The notes below the pieces were generated by a model. That model saw only the letters and a list, made by a program, of their open reading frames with translations, was not told where the DNA came from and did no database searches. Shown piece after piece: positions 61,502 through 64,000 of a stretch of 64,000 bases of DNA (position 1 is its first letter; the number at the start of each line of letters is the position of its first letter). Made by a program: the position numbers and the translations under genes. Location: the NCBI RefSeq assembly GCF_000422685.1, contig NZ_KE383904.1, forward strand, positions 134,257-198,256, written 5' to 3'. The stretch is from Flavobacterium gelidilacus DSM 15343. Its GTDB lineage: Bacteria; Bacteroidota; Bacteroidia; Flavobacteriales; Flavobacteriaceae.

Positions 61502-62581
61502 TTATTTAATTTTTGAATAAGGTTGTTTTACCATTATTGCTAATGCTTTTCCATCAAAGTGATTTGCATCAATTCCGTCATACATTTTAATCTTATTTCC
61601 ATTCCATAAGTATAAAACTCCTGGAGTATTTCTATTGTCACCTAATTCATTCCAAAACGGAATAATTTCAATCACTTTATAAGGATAAGTAGCTTGTGCG
61701 ATTTTAAAGAATTCAGGAATTTTAAAAGCTTCTTCATTCATGAAAATGATTTTCACTTCAGGAAAATTTTTATCTTTTTTTCGCATAGCTGTTAATTCTT
61801 TGGCAGCATCTTGACAATGGTCACAACCTGGTGCAAAAAAGCAAAGTATTTTTTTCTCTTTATCTATATCAGCATAAAATTTGGCATAACCCGATTTTGT
61901 TGCTTTTGGTTCATCTACAACTTCTTTAATTTCTTCTGTTTTTTTGACAGTATCTTTATTTATTTCAGAAATAACAGGTTCAGCATTTATAAAAGTAGAA
62001 TCTATTTCAATTGGAACAATAGCGTTAATTTCTTCTGTTGTTGGGTTTTCAAGAATTGTTTCAATTGGTCGAATTGGAGCCAACATAAATAATCCTAAAA
62101 TTGAAGCTAAAGTTATTGTTGATGTAAACCACAAACGACTTTTTGCTGTATCAGTAATTTTCAACATTAGTAACCAAATCAATAATCCAATTGCAATAAT
62201 GTTTTTAATCATTGCTTCAATGGGCGTCATGGGAATTAATTCACCAAAACAACCACAACTTCCTGAATTTCCACCAGTTTTAAACGTTTCGTAGGCTAAA
62301 TGAATTGTAAAAACAGCTAACATTAAGATTGAAACAGGTGTAATTACTTTTCTGATTTTGACTGGTAATAAGAATAATAATCCTAAAGCTAATTCAATTC
62401 CGATTAAAAATCTAGAAAAGAAAGGAGCTATGTTTTCAGAAAATCCCAAAGGATAAAGTTGTTTTACTTCAAAAGTTGAAATGGCAAAATAAGGTGATGG
62501 ATATATTTTTGCAACTGCTGAGAGTATAAAAAGACCAGCAATTATTATTCTGATAATCCAAGAAAGGGCATATTTATTCAT
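61502..62581 (-). CDS. DoxX/MauE-type membrane protein fused to a thioredoxin-like domain
   Basis: A 359-residue protein. Residues 1-175 have five membrane helices with the MauE/DoxX pattern IIIAGLFILSAVAKIYPS and a redox-like GSCGCFGEL (two cysteines) between helices, as in quinone-linked thiol oxidoreductases. A linker rich in Glu and Thr follows, then a periplasmic thioredoxin-like domain with FFAPGCDHCQDAA (CxxC) and PFWNELGDNRNTPGVLYL. Electrons could pass between quinones, this protein and the TlpA-like protein encoded next. Confidence 0.88.
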   Translation of the reverse strand: MNKYALSWIIRIIIAGLFILSAVAKIYPSPYFAISTFEVKQLYPLGFSENIAPFFSRFLIGIELALGLLFLLPVKIRKVITPVSILMLAVFTIHLAYETFKTGGNSGSCGCFGELIPMTPIEAMIKNIIAIGLLIWLLMLKITDTAKSRLWFTSTITLASILGLFMLAPIRPIETILENPTTEEINAIVPIEIDSTFINAEPVISEINKDTVKKTEEIKEVVDEPKATKSGYAKFYADIDKEKKILCFFAPGCDHCQDAAKELTAMRKKDKNFPEVKIIFMNEEAFKIPEFFKIAQATYPYKVIEIIPFWNELGDNRNTPGVLYLWNGNKIKMYDGIDANHFDGKALAIMVKQPYSKIK

Positions 62582-62688
62582 TTTTAAAAGGCTTAATTCT
62601 TAATACTAAAATCTTAATTCTTATAGTTAGTAAAACTACAATTTCTAAAATTAAATTTTGTTAATAGTATGTTATTCTGTTGTTATTG

Positions 62689-63228
62689 CTAATCTTTTCC
62701 CATTAATATCAAGGCAAAAATCGAATAGTTAATCATATCTTGATAGTTAGCATCAATTCCTTCAGAAACTAGAGTTTTACCTTTGTTATCTTCAATCTGC
62801 TTTACGCGAAGTAATTTTTGAAGAATTAAATCCGTTAAACTACTCACACGCATTTCTCTCCAAGCTTCCCCATAATCGTGGTTTTTATTTTCCATTAATT
62901 CTTTGGTTAGCGTCACTTTTTCATCATATAATTTTACGCCTTCTTCAAAACCTAAGTCAGGTTGATCGGCAATTCCTTTATCTATTTGAATTAAAGCCAT
63001 GATGCAATAATTGATGATTCCGATAAATTCAGAGGTTTCATCTTCGTCTACTTTTCGGACTTCATTTTCTTGTAAACTTCTAATTCTTTGGGCTTTTATA
63101 AAAATTTGATCGGTTAGCGATGGCAAACGCAAAATTCTCCAAGCACTACCGTAATCTTTCATTTTCTTTGAATATAATTCCCTGCAAATTGCAATAATTG
63201 AATCATATTGTTTTGATGTATTCTTCAT
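62689..63228 (-). CDS. DUF1599 domain protein with two repeats
   Basis: A 179-residue cytoplasmic protein from ATG 63228 (MKNTSKQYDSIIAICREL). It has two copies of one unit: MKDYGSAWRILRLPSLTDQI near residue 20 and HDYGEAWREMRVSSLTDLI near 115, each followed by an R(I/V)xxLQ/IE-type helix. This duplication is the normal form of DUF1599. Its function is unknown. A frame extension to 63258 is less likely as it would start upstream of the likely transcription start. Its gene is divergent from folP. Confidence 0.85.
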   Translation of the reverse strand: MKNTSKQYDSIIAICRELYSKKMKDYGSAWRILRLPSLTDQIFIKAQRIRSLQENEVRKVDEDETSEFIGIINYCIMALIQIDKGIADQPDLGFEEGVKLYDEKVTLTKELMENKNHDYGEAWREMRVSSLTDLILQKLLRVKQIEDNKGKTLVSEGIDANYQDMINYSIFALILMGKD

Positions 63229-63244
63229 TAGAATTGTATCTTTG
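63212..63244 (+). promoter_or_regulatory. promoter of folP
   Basis: TTTG at 63212-63215, 21 bases, then TATCTTTG at 63237-63244. It overlaps the first codons of the divergent DUF1599 gene and implies a folP leader of about 90 bases. Confidence 0.65.
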
Positions 63245-63255
63245 TATATAATTTT

Positions 63256-63263
63256 CAAAAATA
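63256..63263 (-). promoter_or_regulatory. -7 box of the DUF1599 gene
   Basis: On the - strand it reads TATTTTTG, 27 bases before ATG 63228. It lies 12 bases from the folP -7 box on the other strand, so the two promoters overlap. Confidence 0.45.
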
Positions 63264-63275
63264 GAGTTTTTTTTT

Positions 63276-63309
63276 AGATTTTCGGATTTTCGGATAATAG
63301 ATTTTCAGA
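63276..63309. repeat. dispersed GAAAATC-type intergenic repeat
   Basis: On the - strand it reads TCTGAAAATCTATTATCC and then GAAAATCCGAAAATCT. It belongs with 51364-51396 (same inverted look), 45779-45808 and 60966-60996. Confidence 0.5.
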
Positions 63310-63341
63310 CAAACCTGAAACTAAAAGAAACTAAACAAATA

Positions 63342-64000
63342 ATGAAAACTTTGAAACAAACTATTAACTGCAAAGGAAACTTGATTGATTTATCGCAACC
63401 CAAAGTAATGGGAATTTTAAATTTGACACCAAATTCATTTTATGATGGTGGAAAATATAAAAATACAGTTGAAGTTATACATCAAGTTGAAAAAATGTTG
63501 CAAGATGGTGCGACTTTTATCGATGTTGGTGCTTATTCAAGTAAGCCTAATGCTGATTTTGTTTCTGAAGAAGAAGAAATTAGTCGATTGATTCCAATTG
63601 TTGAATTATTAGTTGAAAAGTTTCCTGACATTTTACTTTCCGTCGATACTTTTAGAAGTCAAGTTGCAAAAATTGCTATTGAAAATGGCGTTGCAATGGT
63701 AAACGATATTTCAGCAGGAATGTTAGATGATAAAATGATTGAAACTGTTTCGAAATTGCAAGTTCCTTATATAATGATGCACATGAGAGGAAATCCTCAA
63801 ACGATGCAAAGTCTGACGAATTATGAAGATATTGTAAAAGAAATGATCTATTATTTTTCCGAAAGAATTAAAACAGCCAGGAGTTTTGGGATGAATGACA
63901 TCATCATTGATCCAGGATTTGGTTTTGCAAAAACCTTGGATCAGAATTATGAAGCACTTCAAAAATTAGAATTATTTTCAATGTTAGAGTTACCTTTGCT
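63342..64000 (+). CDS. folP: dihydropteroate synthase (partial, runs off the window)
   Basis: The frame from ATG 63342 is open to the window end (219 codons). It encodes MGILNLTPNSFYDGG, FIDVGAYSSKP, LLSVDTFRSQVAKIA, VNDISAGM, YIMMHMRGNPQTMQ and IIIDPGFGFAKT, the ordered pterin- and PABA-site loops of dihydropteroate synthase in folate synthesis. The C-terminal phosphate-loop region lies beyond 64000. Confidence 0.95.
   Translation, partial: MKTLKQTINCKGNLIDLSQPKVMGILNLTPNSFYDGGKYKNTVEVIHQVEKMLQDGATFIDVGAYSSKPNADFVSEEEEISRLIPIVELLVEKFPDILLSVDTFRSQVAKIAIENGVAMVNDISAGMLDDKMIETVSKLQVPYIMMHMRGNPQTMQSLTNYEDIVKEMIYYFSERIKTARSFGMNDIIIDPGFGFAKTLDQNYEALQKLELFSMLELPL

Noticed and set aside
61811..62294. 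Two overlapping + strand frames of 93 and 116 residues
   Set aside because: Both are antisense to the DoxX-thioredoxin gene and rich in Phe/Asn as expected for a shadow of its coding strand.

Overview
The window reads as chromosomal DNA of a Bacteroidota bacterium, most likely a Flavobacterium or close relative in the Flavobacteriaceae. It is visibly AT-rich. Genes lack Shine-Dalgarno sequences and are preceded instead by A-rich stretches and TAnnTTTG-type -7 boxes. Many families are typical of this phylum: a PorV/PorQ-like outer membrane protein, DUF4105, a DUF4369 lipoprotein, a DoxX-thioredoxin protein, TIGR03643 and DUF1599. I saw no rRNA, CRISPR array, phage or insertion sequence.

Region 1 (about 0.8-35 kb) is one large surface-polysaccharide locus, almost entirely on the + strand. 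It opens with a sugar aminotransferase and a membrane-anchored nucleotide-sugar 4,6-dehydratase. An outer membrane export lipoprotein and a Wzc-type tyrosine autokinase follow. After a 660-bp repeat-rich gap comes the opposing PHP-type tyrosine phosphatase, then an ABC exporter (Wzm/Wzt). A tightly packed block, often with overlapping stop and start codons, holds ten clear glycosyltransferases and two putative ones, two methyltransferase-like proteins, a CMP-sialate-type activation pair (a NeuA-phosphatase fusion and a short NeuB), a pyruvyltransferase-like protein, an MBOAT O-acyltransferase between two paralogous SGNH-like proteins, and an O-antigen polymerase/ligase. An initiating polyprenyl-phosphate sugar transferase closes the locus. 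The likely product is an acidic glycan carrying a nonulosonic acid, with O-acyl, methyl and possibly pyruvyl decorations. No Wzx flippase, no NeuC-type epimerase and no recognisable sialyltransferase lie in the window.

Region 2 (35-50.5 kb) is mostly housekeeping: DUF4105, PorV/PorQ-like protein, pssA, a GH25 lysozyme, lptB, an AhpD-like protein, tatC, kdsD, recQ, a FAD oxidoreductase, idi, a PTPS/QueD protein, a peroxiredoxin, manA and tRNA-Thr. A 60-bp inverted repeat flanks 35.1-39.0 kb, and 7-bp tandem repeats occupy several gaps.

Region 3 (50.5-64 kb) is mainly on the - strand: DUF4369 lipoprotein, DUF819 transporter, a ParE/RelE toxin-antitoxin pair bounded by two identical 37-bp terminator hairpins, an M61 peptidase, a DUF2089-led operon with membrane proteins and a hydrolase, alkB, DoxX, an EamA transporter, tpiA, two thioredoxin-fold proteins and DUF1599. 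Divergent folP runs off the right end.

The strongest candidates for a second look are the terminator-flanked toxin-antitoxin cassette, the SGNH-MBOAT-SGNH unit, the NeuB without its usual C-terminal domain next to the NeuA-phosphatase fusion, a glycosyltransferase whose conserved N-terminus has no ATG, GTG or TTG start, and the dispersed intergenic repeats.
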